DNA from: Phaeocystidibacter luteus
Lineage (GTDB): Bacteria > Bacteroidota > Bacteroidia > Flavobacteriales > Schleiferiaceae
DNA: 64,000 nt
Direction: 5' to 3'
Assembly (NCBI RefSeq): GCF_008933115.1
Contig: NZ_WBVO01000014.1
Location: forward strand, 18,862 to 82,861
The notes beneath the pieces were generated by a model. The model made no database searches and was not told where the DNA came from. It was given only the letters and a program-made list of their open reading frames with translations. A program made the position numbers and the translations under genes. Shown one piece after another: positions 50,922 through 61,373 of this stretch. Every line of letters begins with the position of its first letter. Positions within the stretch are counted from its first letter, which is position 1.

Positions 50922-53099
50922 TTAAAGATTTTCCTGAAGGAAACGAGTCATCTTCGTGTAGAGGTGATATCTCGTCATTCCTCCAAAGATGCTGTGGTTT
51001 TTATCAGGGTAAATGAACAAGTCAAACTGGACGTTCGCTTGTACAAGGGTTTCAACCATGCGCATCGTGTTCTGAACGTGCACGTTATCGTCGGCACTAC
51101 CATGAACTAGCAAGTATGAACCGCGAATTTTTGATGCGTGATTGATCGGTGAGTTGTCGTCATAACCACTGGCATTCTCCTGTGGTGTACGCATGTATCT
51201 CTCCGTATAAATAGTGTCGTAAAATCTCCAATTTGTAACTGGTGCAACCGCAATCGCAGCCTTAAACACGTCAGCTCCCTGCGCCAAGCAGTTTGAGCTC
51301 ATGTATCCACCATAGCTCCATCCCCAAATGCCGATTCTCGCAGCATCAATGTACTCCAATGAACCGAAGTATTTCGCGGCTTCAATCTGGTCAATCGTCT
51401 CGTAGTGTCCCAATTGCTGGTACGTGATTTTCTTGAATTCAGATCCACGAGCTCCCGTACCGCGGTTGTCTACACATGCCACTATGTATCCCAAGCTAGC
51501 TAGGTATTGATAATACATGCCGTTCAACGCGTCCCAGTTGTTTACTACTTGCTGTGAACCTGGACCTCCATACACGAACATCAACAATGGATATTCTTTG
51601 GTTGGATCAAAATCGTGAGGCTTAATCATCCATCCATTCAATTCGATGTCTTCTGAGGTAGTGAAGTCAAAGAATTCTTTCGGAACGTAGTGATAGTCTT
51701 CCATGCGGTCGATCAACGCTTGGTTGTCTTCCAATACACGCATTTGTGTGCCATCGGCCTCGTGCATGGTGTACATCGCAGGACGATCCACACTCTGGAA
51801 GGAGAGCATGTAATAACTCATGTCGGTGTTGAACTGAGCAGATGCCGAACCTTCGCCAGTGCTCAAGCTCTTCATTCCGCGGCCGTTCAAACGAATGCGG
51901 TACACCTCACGTTGCGATGGATGAACCGCCGCTGCCTGGAAGTACGCATACTTCGAATCCACCCCGTATAGTTCGAGTACGTCCCAATCACCATCCGTGA
52001 TTTGTTGGATGTTCTCACCGTCGTCATCCACCATGTAAAGATGATTGTAACCGTCTCTTTCACTAGTGAATACAAGGTCGCCGTCTTCTGTGAATCGGAA
52101 GTTATCCGAAATTTCAACGTACGCTTCGTCGCTATCTGTGAGGAAGAGTTCAACCTCGTAGTCGTCCTCACAATCGATTTCCCAAAGGGCGAGTTCGTTT
52201 TGGTGACGATTCATGGTGAAAATGATAGCCTCATCTTCCGGATTCCACATGATGCGCGGAATGTATTCGTAGTCGAGGTCTTCTAAAACCTGAGTTGTTG
52301 TGCCAGCTGCAGCGTCATAAATGTGAGCGGTTACAACGGCGTTCTTTTCTCCAGCCTTTGGATACTTGAATACGTCCTGAGTAGGGTAGAGCTCATTGCC
52401 GTACACGTCCATCGAAAACTCCGGAACTTCACTTTCGTCGAAACGCAAGAAAGCGATGTACTGTGAGTTTGGCGACCACCAAAAGGCTTTGTCAAACGCA
52501 AATTCTTCTTCGTACACCCAATCGGTTGCACCGTTAATAATGGCATTAAACTCGCCGTCTTCAGTGATTTGAGTAACCGCTTGATCTTCTAAGTTGAGCA
52601 TGTAGAGATCGTTCCCTTGCACGTAGCCCACTTTCATTCCGTCAGGCGAAAATGTAGCGTAGCGAATCTTGCCTTCACCCACTTTCACGATGGCTTTAGA
52701 CTCAAGATTGTACACGTAGAAGTTGCCCTTAGTACTGTGACGATAGATAGATTCTACGTTTGCAGCAACAAGAACTTTCGTTTGGTCTTTGTTGAATGAA
52801 TATTGAGAGAAGGGAACAGGTTCTCCGGCCGCTTCAGAAATGTCGTTCATGCTGAAAAGCGCACCAAGTGAATCTCCAGAGGAGAACTCAAATTGAGAAA
52901 CGTAACGGTTGTTGTTTCCAGATTTGATCATTGTATAATGCTCGCCATCCGGCATGGATTGGTAAGCTTCGGGAGCTGATCCCCAGAATTTGAAACTCCA
53001 AACATCTTCGAGGGTGATGGTGTTTTGAGCCTGTGCGGATAATGTGAGAACGGCAGTGAATGCCAGAGATAATCGTATAACGTTCCGGTACATATACAT
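50922..53099 (-). CDS. S9 family peptidase, dipeptidyl peptidase IV-like
   Basis: 725 residues: signal peptide (~1-24, ending SAQAQ), DPPIV N-terminal beta-propeller (~90-440) and C-terminal alpha/beta hydrolase. The catalytic triad is Ser595 in GWSYGGYM, Asp670/671 in GSADDNVH and His702 in KNHSIFGG. The DWVYEEE motif that anchors substrate N-termini in DPPIV is present. It is a periplasmic or surface enzyme removing Xaa-Pro dipeptides, fitting the peptide transporter downstream. Confidence 0.93.
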   Translation of the reverse strand: MYMYRNVIRLSLAFTAVLTLSAQAQNTITLEDVWSFKFWGSAPEAYQSMPDGEHYTMIKSGNNNRYVSQFEFSSGDSLGALFSMNDISEAAGEPVPFSQYSFNKDQTKVLVAANVESIYRHSTKGNFYVYNLESKAIVKVGEGKIRYATFSPDGMKVGYVQGNDLYMLNLEDQAVTQITEDGEFNAIINGATDWVYEEEFAFDKAFWWSPNSQYIAFLRFDESEVPEFSMDVYGNELYPTQDVFKYPKAGEKNAVVTAHIYDAAAGTTTQVLEDLDYEYIPRIMWNPEDEAIIFTMNRHQNELALWEIDCEDDYEVELFLTDSDEAYVEISDNFRFTEDGDLVFTSERDGYNHLYMVDDDGENIQQITDGDWDVLELYGVDSKYAYFQAAAVHPSQREVYRIRLNGRGMKSLSTGEGSASAQFNTDMSYYMLSFQSVDRPAMYTMHEADGTQMRVLEDNQALIDRMEDYHYVPKEFFDFTTSEDIELNGWMIKPHDFDPTKEYPLLMFVYGGPGSQQVVNNWDALNGMYYQYLASLGYIVACVDNRGTGARGSEFKKITYQQLGHYETIDQIEAAKYFGSLEYIDAARIGIWGWSYGGYMSSNCLAQGADVFKAAIAVAPVTNWRFYDTIYTERYMRTPQENASGYDDNSPINHASKIRGSYLLVHGSADDNVHVQNTMRMVETLVQANVQFDLFIYPDKNHSIFGGMTRYHLYTKMTRFLQENL

Positions 53100-53107
53100 T
53101 ACTTTTG
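53100..53107 (+). promoter_or_regulatory. Putative -7 box TACTTTTG for the FAD oxidase gene
   Basis: Exact TAnnTTTG match, starting at the base next to the divergent peptidase start codon and 43 bp before the ATG at 53151. No convincing -33 TTG. Confidence 0.35.
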
Positions 53108-53150
53108 GAATGTTGTCGTCTTTGATAACGGCCGAAAATAAGCATTTCGA

Positions 53151-54563
53151 ATGGACGGATGGGCTAGAATCACCACAGAAGACCTTACAGAACTCAAATT
53201 AATCGTCGGCGAAGACCATCTCCGATCCGATGAAGAGTCTCGCCATGAATACGGACATGACGAAACCGAGGATTTAGTGCATCCACCCGATGTCGTAGTA
53301 TTTCCTGCATCCGTTGATGAAGTTTCTTCCATCTTGAAGTTCGCAAATGAGAGGTCGATACCCGTGACTGCTATCGGAGCTCGGACCGGACTTTCGGGCG
53401 GAGCTTTGAGCACGCATGGCGGAATTGCTCTGAGCATGAAACGTTTTGATTCTATCATCCAAATCGACGAACGCAATTTTCAAGCCACCGTGGAGCCAGG
53501 TGTAATCAACCAGGTTTTTCACCATGCCTGTAAGGCCGAAGGATTGTTCTATCCTCCCGATCCCAGCAGCTGGGGAAGCTGCACATTGGGCGGAAACCTG
53601 GCGTACAATGCAGGCGGCCCCAAGGCGGTGAAATACGGTGTTACCAATCAATATGTGTTGAATCTGGAAGTCGTACTCGCGTCTGGAGAAGTCATATGGA
53701 CAGGTGCCAATGTGCTTAAGAATTCAACCGGATATAACCTTACACAACTCATGGTGGGAAGTGAGGGCACTTTAGGCATCATTACTAAAGTGGTTTTCAA
53801 ACTTCTGCCGTATCCAAAGGAAGATCTCACATTGCTTGTTCCTTTTTCGTCTGCAGAGAATGCATGTGCAGCAGTATCAGCAATATTTCATGAAGGCGTT
53901 ACCCCAGCGGGAATGGAATTCATGGAGCGCGATGCCATTGATTGGACACTCAAATATGTGGATGATGTGCAAGTTCCAACCGGAGAAGACATCGAAGCGC
54001 ATTTGTTGATAGAACTTGATGGTAACGATGCCGATGTCTTGTTTAAGGACGCTGAGGTAATCGCAACGGTAGTAGAAAAATTCGGAGCTGGAGAGGTGCT
54101 CATTGCGGATAATCAAGCACAACGCGATGCACTTTGGAAACTGCGCAGAAGAGTAGGCGAGGCGGTAAAGAGCCACAGCATTTACAAGGAAGAAGACACA
54201 GTTGTTCCACGCGCTGAACTTCCAGTTTTGCTCAAAGGAGTTAAGGATATTGGTGCCAAATACGGATTCAAGTCGGTATGCTATGGCCATGCTGGCGATG
54301 GAAACCTACACGTAAATATTGTGAAAGGGGAGATGACAGATGAAGCCTGGAACACCGAATTGCCCAAGGGGATTCGTGAAATCTTTGAATTGGTGAAAGG
54401 TTTAGGTGGAACGATATCTGGCGAGCATGGAATTGGCTATGTGCAGAAGGACTACCTGGACATTGTTTTCAATGATGCTAACTTAGCTGCTCAGAAAGCC
54501 ATCAAAAAGGCGCTTGATCCAAAAGGGATTTTGAATCCAGGGAAGATTTTTCCCGGCAGTTAA
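53151..54563 (+). CDS. FAD-linked oxidase, GlcD/D-lactate dehydrogenase family
   Basis: 470 residues. The FAD-binding type 4 domain spans ~38-220 (VFPASVDEVSSILKFAN, AIGARTGLSGGALS, GSCTLGGNLAYNAGGPKAVKYG, VGSEGTLGIITK). The C-terminal FAD-oxidase domain has CYGHAGDGNLHVN and SGEHGIGYVQKDYL. Members oxidise 2-hydroxy acids such as glycolate or D-lactate and feed the respiratory chain. The exact substrate is undetermined; GlcE/GlcF partners are not adjacent. The MtfA-like gene starts 17 bp downstream. Confidence 0.9.
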   Translation: MDGWARITTEDLTELKLIVGEDHLRSDEESRHEYGHDETEDLVHPPDVVVFPASVDEVSSILKFANERSIPVTAIGARTGLSGGALSTHGGIALSMKRFDSIIQIDERNFQATVEPGVINQVFHHACKAEGLFYPPDPSSWGSCTLGGNLAYNAGGPKAVKYGVTNQYVLNLEVVLASGEVIWTGANVLKNSTGYNLTQLMVGSEGTLGIITKVVFKLLPYPKEDLTLLVPFSSAENACAAVSAIFHEGVTPAGMEFMERDAIDWTLKYVDDVQVPTGEDIEAHLLIELDGNDADVLFKDAEVIATVVEKFGAGEVLIADNQAQRDALWKLRRRVGEAVKSHSIYKEEDTVVPRAELPVLLKGVKDIGAKYGFKSVCYGHAGDGNLHVNIVKGEMTDEAWNTELPKGIREIFELVKGLGGTISGEHGIGYVQKDYLDIVFNDANLAAQKAIKKALDPKGILNPGKIFPGS

Positions 54564-54580
54564 ACGGTACAGCTCTCTCT

Positions 54581-55318
54581 ATGCTAAAAGTGAATTCTAT
54601 ATTCGGATTTACCGAATACCCTAAGTGTTCTTTCACTCCAAACGACCGGTTGGAGGTGGAGGTGCATTACCCCTTTGTGGGATTATTGGATTCTGCTGAT
54701 AGGAACAAGTTTTACAAGCGACTTTGCGCGCTCATGAAGAATGTCACCCTCCATGAAAAGGGAGTTGAGCTTACGCGTACTGATCGGATGTTGATAGCCG
54801 CTCCAGCCATAATTCTATCCTTTGGGTTTAAGCACTTTCACTGGGGAAGATTTAAGCACGTATTCGTGTATCCCGAGGCGTACAAGAACAAAAAGACGGG
54901 GAATTACCATCACGGTGAAACGAGCCCAATAGGCAGTGTGGTGGTGAGCTGGCGACGTGTAAAGGAGGGCTTAGATAATCCAGATGATGCATTGCACTTG
55001 CTGTACCACGAGTATGCGCACGCCTTGATGTTAAGTAGAAAAGGAAGATACACCCGAGAGGATCGTCAGTTTGTTCGCAGAATAAATCGACATCTCGAAG
55101 ACTTCATGCGTTCACGTGAAATTCAAGACAGTAAACTCTTGAGGAAATATGCCTTCGCAAACCCCTGGGAGTTCTTCGCTTGTACCATAGAGGAGCTCAT
55201 GGAACGCGCTGATTCTCTTAGAGATTACCATCCGAAGTACTATGCGTTTCTCATCAAGCTTTTGAATATGGAGAAGTATGAAGGTCTTCTACTGCAGCAA
55301 GCCTCTTGGTACCGGTAG
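54581..55318 (+). CDS. MtfA-like zinc peptidase
   Basis: 245 residues without signal peptide. The zinc motif HEYAHAL (~147-153) and a downstream acidic helix (NPWEFFACTIEELMERAD) that can supply the third ligand match the M90/MtfA peptidase family, as does FVYPEAYKNKKTG before the metal site. Escherichia coli MtfA binds the repressor Mlc; no Mlc is visible here, so only peptidase-family membership is claimed. Probably co-transcribed with the FAD oxidase. Confidence 0.8.
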   Translation: MLKVNSIFGFTEYPKCSFTPNDRLEVEVHYPFVGLLDSADRNKFYKRLCALMKNVTLHEKGVELTRTDRMLIAAPAIILSFGFKHFHWGRFKHVFVYPEAYKNKKTGNYHHGETSPIGSVVVSWRRVKEGLDNPDDALHLLYHEYAHALMLSRKGRYTREDRQFVRRINRHLEDFMRSREIQDSKLLRKYAFANPWEFFACTIEELMERADSLRDYHPKYYAFLIKLLNMEKYEGLLLQQASWYR

Positions 55319-55399
55319 AGCGTTCGAAAACTCACTTGTGATTTCAAGGCGTATGAATTGAAGTAAATTCATCCTTGGAATTCAATATCCTCTCTCACT

Positions 55400-57700
55400 A
55401 TGAACAAGTTTCTTTCAGTCTGCTCTTTTGTATTACTGTTGCTTTTCTCGCTTCAGTCTTTTGGCACACATACGCATGTTGGTAGTGCGGCACTTACCTA
55501 TGAATATGTGGGAAACAATAGGTTCGTGTTTACGTTGCAAACGGTATCGTTTTGTCCGCATGCCATGTCAAGTTATCCGATTCACTCAAGCGTCACGCTA
55601 ACGGATGGAACGGTGCTTTCCTTGGACACCTCATTCTTCCTATCACCTGGATGCGCGATGCCATGCGGAGCCGATACCACGGGAAATCCTGAAGCAGTCT
55701 TGGCCATCTATAAATCAGGCCAGATTCTAGTAAGCAAACCACCCGCTGGAGGAACAACTTTCATCTTCGTTTCCACTGGACTGCGCCCTTCTGTTCCAAC
55801 GAATGTCGGCTCAACAACTTCTTTGTATGTGACGGCAACCATGTATCCTGAAGGATATCCCAGATCTTCTGCTCAAGTGGATATAGCCTCCCAAGATGAG
55901 GCCTTTGAACCGAGTACGCCAATTACCATACGCATGCCTTCATTCTCTCTTCAAGGTGATAGTTTGCACAGAGAACTTGCCCCGTCACTCTTAAATACGG
56001 GCATGCCACACACCTACACGGGTTCTCTTTCGTTTCAAGCTCCTGTGGATGGATTTGTCAACTATGATAATCTCACTGGAGAATTAACATCATCCGGCCT
56101 GCCAGCCAATGTGTACAACTACATTGCTCAAAAAGTTCAGAGCTTTTCACCGTTCGGACTTAGTTCAAGCATTCATTGGGAGCGAGGTGCACGTGCATTT
56201 ACTTCATATACCGCGCCGACCACCACCGCTCAATTAAAGGTGTCCCACGACCCTAGTTTACAAGTCACCTCGAATCCCGATTCCACTTTCATCACCTTGT
56301 ATGTGAACAGAGGAGATACAGCTGAATTGGATTTCAACTTGTTTACTACCGTCGGAACTACCATCGAGTACGAACACACGATCTACGGCTCTAACGGGAG
56401 CGATGTTGATGTTTATACTAAGCCAGGGTTCGTAAACCCGTCACCCTTTATTCCGCAAATCAGATTTAGCATAGCATACCAACCGGATTCGACCTCACAG
56501 TCGATGAGTACCGTAATGCTCACCGCTCACGACAATGCTTGTCCAACGTTGCCTCATTATGTTCAGGTGAACCTCGTTACTTCCTCCATCCCAATGCCGG
56601 TGCCAGACACGGTTTACGGGTGTTTGAGTGGGGATGTTATTCTGAATACAAGTGTTTCTGGAGGCGATTGGGTGCCTAACGATTCTATTCAGAAGCTCGG
56701 TGCCACGACGTATAGACACACAGTAAACGGGTCGAAGTTGTTGATCTACTACGTAAATGGCGTGCCCGTGCAGTCTGCCTGGGTGATTGGGGCCAATCTG
56801 CCAAATCCTACTTTCGGGACGGTAAATGGTGGACCAGGGCTTACCAATGCGAACCAATTCCTCGGTGCCGATTGGTATTATTTCGATGTGCTTGTCGACA
56901 GTAATATCCTCGTCTTGCCATCTACCTCAGCATGGGGCAATTACCAACCTATGGCTTACACAGGTCAATGTGTGAAATGGGGTCCGCTTTCTGCTTATCA
57001 GCGACCTAATTCTGTCATTACACAATTCATGAAAGATAAGCTGGCCACAGCCTACGAAACCTTACCTGTTGGAACGCAAATTTCGTGGGAGGTTGAAAAG
57101 GATAGCCCAGGTAATCTCTGGCCACAATCCCTCATTTTCCCGGGTGCACATGGTGTTGGACAGTTTGCCATTGAGGTTGACAGTTCCGGGGTTGTGATTT
57201 ACAGCGACACCACAGAAGCCTTCGGCCCGTATGCCAAGCGAATGACCTTTCCGCATGCCTACGAGGGAATAAACATGCTTTGGTCGAATGGAAGATCCTT
57301 CAAGTTTACAGCCACCGTCGTAGGTGGGGATATGGAAGTTCCTGTGGGCGATCTATACAGAAATGGAGAAGCTTATGGGGGATTCCTTCACAAGAACAAC
57401 ACCAACCTGCCTGATTCGTCGTGGTACTTCATGCCGTTTGTGCTCCAGACCTATTCGGGTGTTGGGGTTGACGAGTTCTCACGAGCTGAATGGAGCGTGT
57501 ATCCGAATCCTGCATCAGATTTCTTGCAAGTCGAGGGAATCGATGAAATTCAGCACTTCACCATTATCAATCAGTTTGGACAGATTGTATTGAGTGGAGA
57601 AGTTTCAGATAAAGCGATTTCGTTGGCTGATCTTCCTGGCGGTATCTATTTCATTCAAATTGATGATCAGGTAGAGCGGTTTGTGAAGGTGAGAAATTGA
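55400..57700 (+). CDS. T9SS-secreted protein, first of a tandem paralogous pair
   Basis: 766 residues. The signal peptide is ~1-22. The mature protein starts with THVGSAALTYEYVGNNRFVFTL, a variant of the (A)GGxxTYxxxGxNxYxxTL domain frequent at the N-terminus of T9SS and gliding-associated proteins. Beta-rich middle domains and a conserved region VNGGPGLTNANQFxGADWYYFDVL follow, then the T9SS type A sorting domain (VYPNPASDF to FVKVRN). The product of 57779-60076 is collinear over its full length. Function unknown; secreted or surface-anchored. Confidence 0.85.
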   Translation: MNKFLSVCSFVLLLLFSLQSFGTHTHVGSAALTYEYVGNNRFVFTLQTVSFCPHAMSSYPIHSSVTLTDGTVLSLDTSFFLSPGCAMPCGADTTGNPEAVLAIYKSGQILVSKPPAGGTTFIFVSTGLRPSVPTNVGSTTSLYVTATMYPEGYPRSSAQVDIASQDEAFEPSTPITIRMPSFSLQGDSLHRELAPSLLNTGMPHTYTGSLSFQAPVDGFVNYDNLTGELTSSGLPANVYNYIAQKVQSFSPFGLSSSIHWERGARAFTSYTAPTTTAQLKVSHDPSLQVTSNPDSTFITLYVNRGDTAELDFNLFTTVGTTIEYEHTIYGSNGSDVDVYTKPGFVNPSPFIPQIRFSIAYQPDSTSQSMSTVMLTAHDNACPTLPHYVQVNLVTSSIPMPVPDTVYGCLSGDVILNTSVSGGDWVPNDSIQKLGATTYRHTVNGSKLLIYYVNGVPVQSAWVIGANLPNPTFGTVNGGPGLTNANQFLGADWYYFDVLVDSNILVLPSTSAWGNYQPMAYTGQCVKWGPLSAYQRPNSVITQFMKDKLATAYETLPVGTQISWEVEKDSPGNLWPQSLIFPGAHGVGQFAIEVDSSGVVIYSDTTEAFGPYAKRMTFPHAYEGINMLWSNGRSFKFTATVVGGDMEVPVGDLYRNGEAYGGFLHKNNTNLPDSSWYFMPFVLQTYSGVGVDEFSRAEWSVYPNPASDFLQVEGIDEIQHFTIINQFGQIVLSGEVSDKAISLADLPGGIYFIQIDDQVERFVKVRN

Positions 57701-57778
57701 CCTAGCATTTCGCATACTCATCCGTCAGTGTACAACCGCATTTTTGAGTTAGTTTAGTTGTTAGATTTTACTGTTGGT

Positions 57779-60076
57779 ATGAAAAGACTTTTAATTCTAC
57801 TCGCTTTTGCCTTTCTATCGCTTTCGTCGTTTCATGGCAATGCGGCGCATACGATTGTTTCTGGAGGGTCCCTTACCTATGAATACGTAGGAAACAATCA
57901 ATTTGTATTCACATTAAATGTCGTGAGTACATGTCCAGATGATTTCGCATCCTTCGTGTCTACAACCTCCATTTCAAATGGAACAATGGTACATCTGGAT
58001 ACTGTCTATTCACTAGAGTCGGGCTGCACATACCCTTGCGACACTTCTGCTCCTAGTTACAGTAACACTGTATTGTGTGTCTACAAGTCGAGTCCAACAA
58101 CTATTCCCATGCCTGCAAATGGCGTAGAGGAGTTCTACTGGAGTGTAATTAGCAACTTTCGTCCTTTCGGCAGTGCCAACGTAGATACCCACGAAGAACA
58201 GATTTATTTCAGCGTGAAGATGTATGCAGCTGGATATCCAAGATCATCTGTTCAAGTGGAATACGTTGGAAGTGATTTTCATCCTTCAAATTCACGGGTG
58301 AATCTTCACATGCCTTTTTATTCCACAACGGGAGATAGCACCTATAGCTCTCTAACGTCAACTCTGAATGCGAACGGTACCACAAAAAATTACCTCGGTC
58401 ATCTTTCTCCCAATTATCCGATTAACGGTTTTGTTAGTCATAACGGGAGCACAGGTGAAATTGTGGCAGATTCACTTGCTACAGGGACCTGGTATTACGT
58501 GGCTCAGAAAGTTCAAGGGATTTCAAATTTCGGTTTGACTTCAGAAGTTCTATGGGAAAGAGGTTATTACGCACCGGCTTTGTTTCCGACTACAATTGAT
58601 ACACCTGAAGTTTTTGTAAGTCACAATCCGAACCTACAATTGAGTTCGAATGCCGACTCTACAAACATTTCTTTATTTGTGGCTAGGGGTGATACTGGTC
58701 AAATTGATTTCAAATTGATTTCTTCTGTGGCTAATCCATTGGAGTATCGCTTTAGGGGTGTGCCTGCCGGTTCTTCTGATATGGCCATTGCGAATAAACC
58801 CGGCTATGTAAATCCTTCACCGGCTATTCCACAGATTAGTTTTGACTTCAGTTGGATGCCAGACAGCTCATCGCAATCTTACAGGACAGTAATTTTAACT
58901 GCTCATGATTTTTCCTGTCCGGGAGTACCTGTGGTCGTCACGCTTCATCTTTATACTAGTCCTCCCGATATCGAGATAGATACGGTCCTTGGGTGCTATG
59001 GTGGGATGGTTACACTCCCTGCGCCTTTAGTTCCAGATGGAGATTGGATGCCTGGCGATTCAGTTGCAAAAGTGTCTCCAACGACATTTACCACAACCTC
59101 TACTCAACCCAAATTGTATAGCTATTTCGTAAATGGTGTTCCAATTCAATCGGCATGGGTCATTGGGATAAATCCGCCACAACCTACTATCGGAAGCGTA
59201 AATGGTGGCCCAGGTCTAACGAATGCCAATCAATTCGAAGGTGCCGATTGGTACTACTTTGATGTATTGATTGACACGAATGTTCTGGCTTTGCCGTCTA
59301 CAGCCGCGTGGGGGAATTATCAAGCCCAAGGGTATGTGGATCAATGCCGAAAATGGAGCCCTGTAGTGCCTTATCAACGTCCGAACTCCGTAATTCAGCA
59401 GTTTATTCAAGACACTTTAGCAAACGGCTTTGAAGTTTTGCCTACTGGAACACAGCTCACTTGGATGGTAGAAAAAGACAGTCCAGGAAACTTATGGCCG
59501 CAATCCCTGATTTTCCCAGGTGCAACAGGTGCTGGACAGTTCGTTGTAGAAGTTGATACATCGGGGACTTTAGTTTACAGCGACACATCCGAAGCCTTCG
59601 GTCCATACGCCAAGCGAATGACCTTCCCACATGCCTTTGAAGGATTTGAAATGCTTTGGTCTAACGGAAAAACGTTTGAGTTCACAGTGACTGTGATAGG
59701 TGGAGACATAGTAGTTCCAGTGGGGGATGAGTTTGTGAACCACGAGTACTTTGGGGGATTTAAGCATAAAGTCAGCTCCGGACTTCCAATTAACTCAGCT
59801 TATTTTATGCCATTTGTTATTCAAGCTTACTCAGGCATTGGAGTAGAGGAACTCTCAAATGCCGAATGGCGCGTATATCCCAACCCTGCTTCGGACTACT
59901 TACAAATAGAAGGGGCGGAGTACGGACAATCGTACGCGATTATCAATCAAGTTGGACAAACCGTGCAAAGCGGTGTGATTACCGAGCAGGCCATCTCGCT
60001 GAATGAATTGGCCGATGGTATTTACTTCATTCGAATAGGAGAGCAGACAGAGAAGTTCGTAGTTTCGAGACGTTAA
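57779..60076 (+). CDS. T9SS-secreted protein, second of a tandem paralogous pair
   Basis: 765 residues from the ATG at 57779; a TTG at 57758 is less likely because MKRLLILLAF begins a normal signal peptide. It has the same domain order as the upstream gene, with highest similarity in the NLWPQSLIFPGA and SDTxEAFGPYAKRMTFPHA segments and in the sorting domain (VYPNPASDYLQIEG). The pair arose by tandem duplication and is now clearly diverged; 78 bp separate the genes. Confidence 0.85.
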   Translation: MKRLLILLAFAFLSLSSFHGNAAHTIVSGGSLTYEYVGNNQFVFTLNVVSTCPDDFASFVSTTSISNGTMVHLDTVYSLESGCTYPCDTSAPSYSNTVLCVYKSSPTTIPMPANGVEEFYWSVISNFRPFGSANVDTHEEQIYFSVKMYAAGYPRSSVQVEYVGSDFHPSNSRVNLHMPFYSTTGDSTYSSLTSTLNANGTTKNYLGHLSPNYPINGFVSHNGSTGEIVADSLATGTWYYVAQKVQGISNFGLTSEVLWERGYYAPALFPTTIDTPEVFVSHNPNLQLSSNADSTNISLFVARGDTGQIDFKLISSVANPLEYRFRGVPAGSSDMAIANKPGYVNPSPAIPQISFDFSWMPDSSSQSYRTVILTAHDFSCPGVPVVVTLHLYTSPPDIEIDTVLGCYGGMVTLPAPLVPDGDWMPGDSVAKVSPTTFTTTSTQPKLYSYFVNGVPIQSAWVIGINPPQPTIGSVNGGPGLTNANQFEGADWYYFDVLIDTNVLALPSTAAWGNYQAQGYVDQCRKWSPVVPYQRPNSVIQQFIQDTLANGFEVLPTGTQLTWMVEKDSPGNLWPQSLIFPGATGAGQFVVEVDTSGTLVYSDTSEAFGPYAKRMTFPHAFEGFEMLWSNGKTFEFTVTVIGGDIVVPVGDEFVNHEYFGGFKHKVSSGLPINSAYFMPFVIQAYSGIGVEELSNAEWRVYPNPASDYLQIEGAEYGQSYAIINQVGQTVQSGVITEQAISLNELADGIYFIRIGEQTEKFVVSRR

Positions 60077-60117
60077 TCAGATTTCGTAAATTCAACGTGC
60101 TGTCTTAAGACTCACCT

Positions 60118-61302
60118 ATGAATTACTTCCAGATATGGGGGATAGGGTTCATCTTAACTCTATCCCTTTCTCTTTCTGCGCAACAAGTGCCTGATACCGG
60201 GTATGTTGCACATTGGAATCACCCTCCATACGCGATGGGTGAAGGTCCGGTCGTGGGAGTCGATGGCGCTCATAACAACTTTCATAAACTCAATGCGGGT
60301 TTCCGCGCCTTCGGTAATGTGGCTGAGGCGGGTGGATTTAGAGTGGTATCGGTAGATGAGTCTTTCACCGAAGAGTCTTTGTCGGATCTTGACATACTTG
60401 TTATCGCCAATCCGCTTCACGCATCAAATCTGGGTAATTGGCAATTGCCCTGTCCCTCAGCGTTTACTGCGTTCGAAATTAAGGCGGTTGACCGATGGGT
60501 GAAAAACGGAGGTAGATTGATACTGATAGCCGACCATATGCCCTTTGGCGGAGCGGCATATGACCTTGGAATGAACTTCGGCATTGAGTGGGAGAATGGC
60601 TTCGCATCCATCGAATCGGGCGGTTTCGGAGATTTGTTCACTGATCATTTTGCCCCTTTTACAAACGCCGATTCTATCAATTCCATCCGAACGTTCACAG
60701 GCTCGGCTATGTCGTCGAACCGTGCAGATGTATACCCCATCATCATTCTAAGTGAAGGTACACTTAACCTACCAACGATTGCTTGGAATTTCGATTCGTT
60801 GAATACAGCTAAACCTCTTGCCGGTTATTATCAAGGCTGCTGGACCAGGGCCGAGAAGGGCATCGTGGTTTGCTTAGGTGAAGCTGCCGGACTTACCTCC
60901 CAACTTGTTGGACCAGAAGAATATCCTGTGGGGATAAGTACTCCGAGAGTAGGAGGGAACCTGGGATTTATTCAAGATATGCTCATCTCACTAGCTCCAG
61001 AGAACGACGATTTTATGGAAGCCCTCGGCTGGCTCCGTTACCGCGAGAAAACAACGAAAGTGGGCGACATTCCCTTCCGCTTTCAGGTGATTGATTGGCA
61101 ACGCCAGCCTGATGGACACATCATGCTTTCCGGTGAAATTATTGGCTCGGCCGTTTCGTTCGAAGAGAATGAAGAGGATTACTTCGTAGTTGAGGTCGGT
61201 CCTATGGAATCTGATGATCCCAACTACGACGATCGCTTTTCTCGCTGGAGGCAAGTGTCCGAGTTCACTTTTAGCCGTGAGCCCATCGTTTATCCCGATT
61301 AG
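60118..61302 (+). CDS. Secreted DUF4350/GATase-like protein
   Basis: 394 residues. The signal peptide is ~1-22 (LSLSLSAQ). An alpha/beta domain follows (~25-290) with the DILVIANPLHAS and AVDRWVKNGGRLILIADHMPFGG segments typical of DUF4350/class I glutamine amidotransferase-like folds. The catalytic cysteine of true amidotransferases is not evident. A ~100-residue C-terminal part is unassigned. Function unknown. It begins 41 bp after the tandem T9SS gene and may be co-transcribed. Confidence 0.7.
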   Translation: MNYFQIWGIGFILTLSLSLSAQQVPDTGYVAHWNHPPYAMGEGPVVGVDGAHNNFHKLNAGFRAFGNVAEAGGFRVVSVDESFTEESLSDLDILVIANPLHASNLGNWQLPCPSAFTAFEIKAVDRWVKNGGRLILIADHMPFGGAAYDLGMNFGIEWENGFASIESGGFGDLFTDHFAPFTNADSINSIRTFTGSAMSSNRADVYPIIILSEGTLNLPTIAWNFDSLNTAKPLAGYYQGCWTRAEKGIVVCLGEAAGLTSQLVGPEEYPVGISTPRVGGNLGFIQDMLISLAPENDDFMEALGWLRYREKTTKVGDIPFRFQVIDWQRQPDGHIMLSGEIIGSAVSFEENEEDYFVVEVGPMESDDPNYDDRFSRWRQVSEFTFSREPIVYPD

Positions 61303-61373
61303 CAGAAGCTCACTCCCCTTAGAGGTGTCATGCCTCTACAACTTCGACTTTTTAGACCCTGAATTTTATATTG

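Noticed and set aside
61320..61337. Terminator hairpin AGAGGTGTCATGCCTCT before the SulP gene
   Set aside because: Five-base-pair stem without a T tract; too weak to call.
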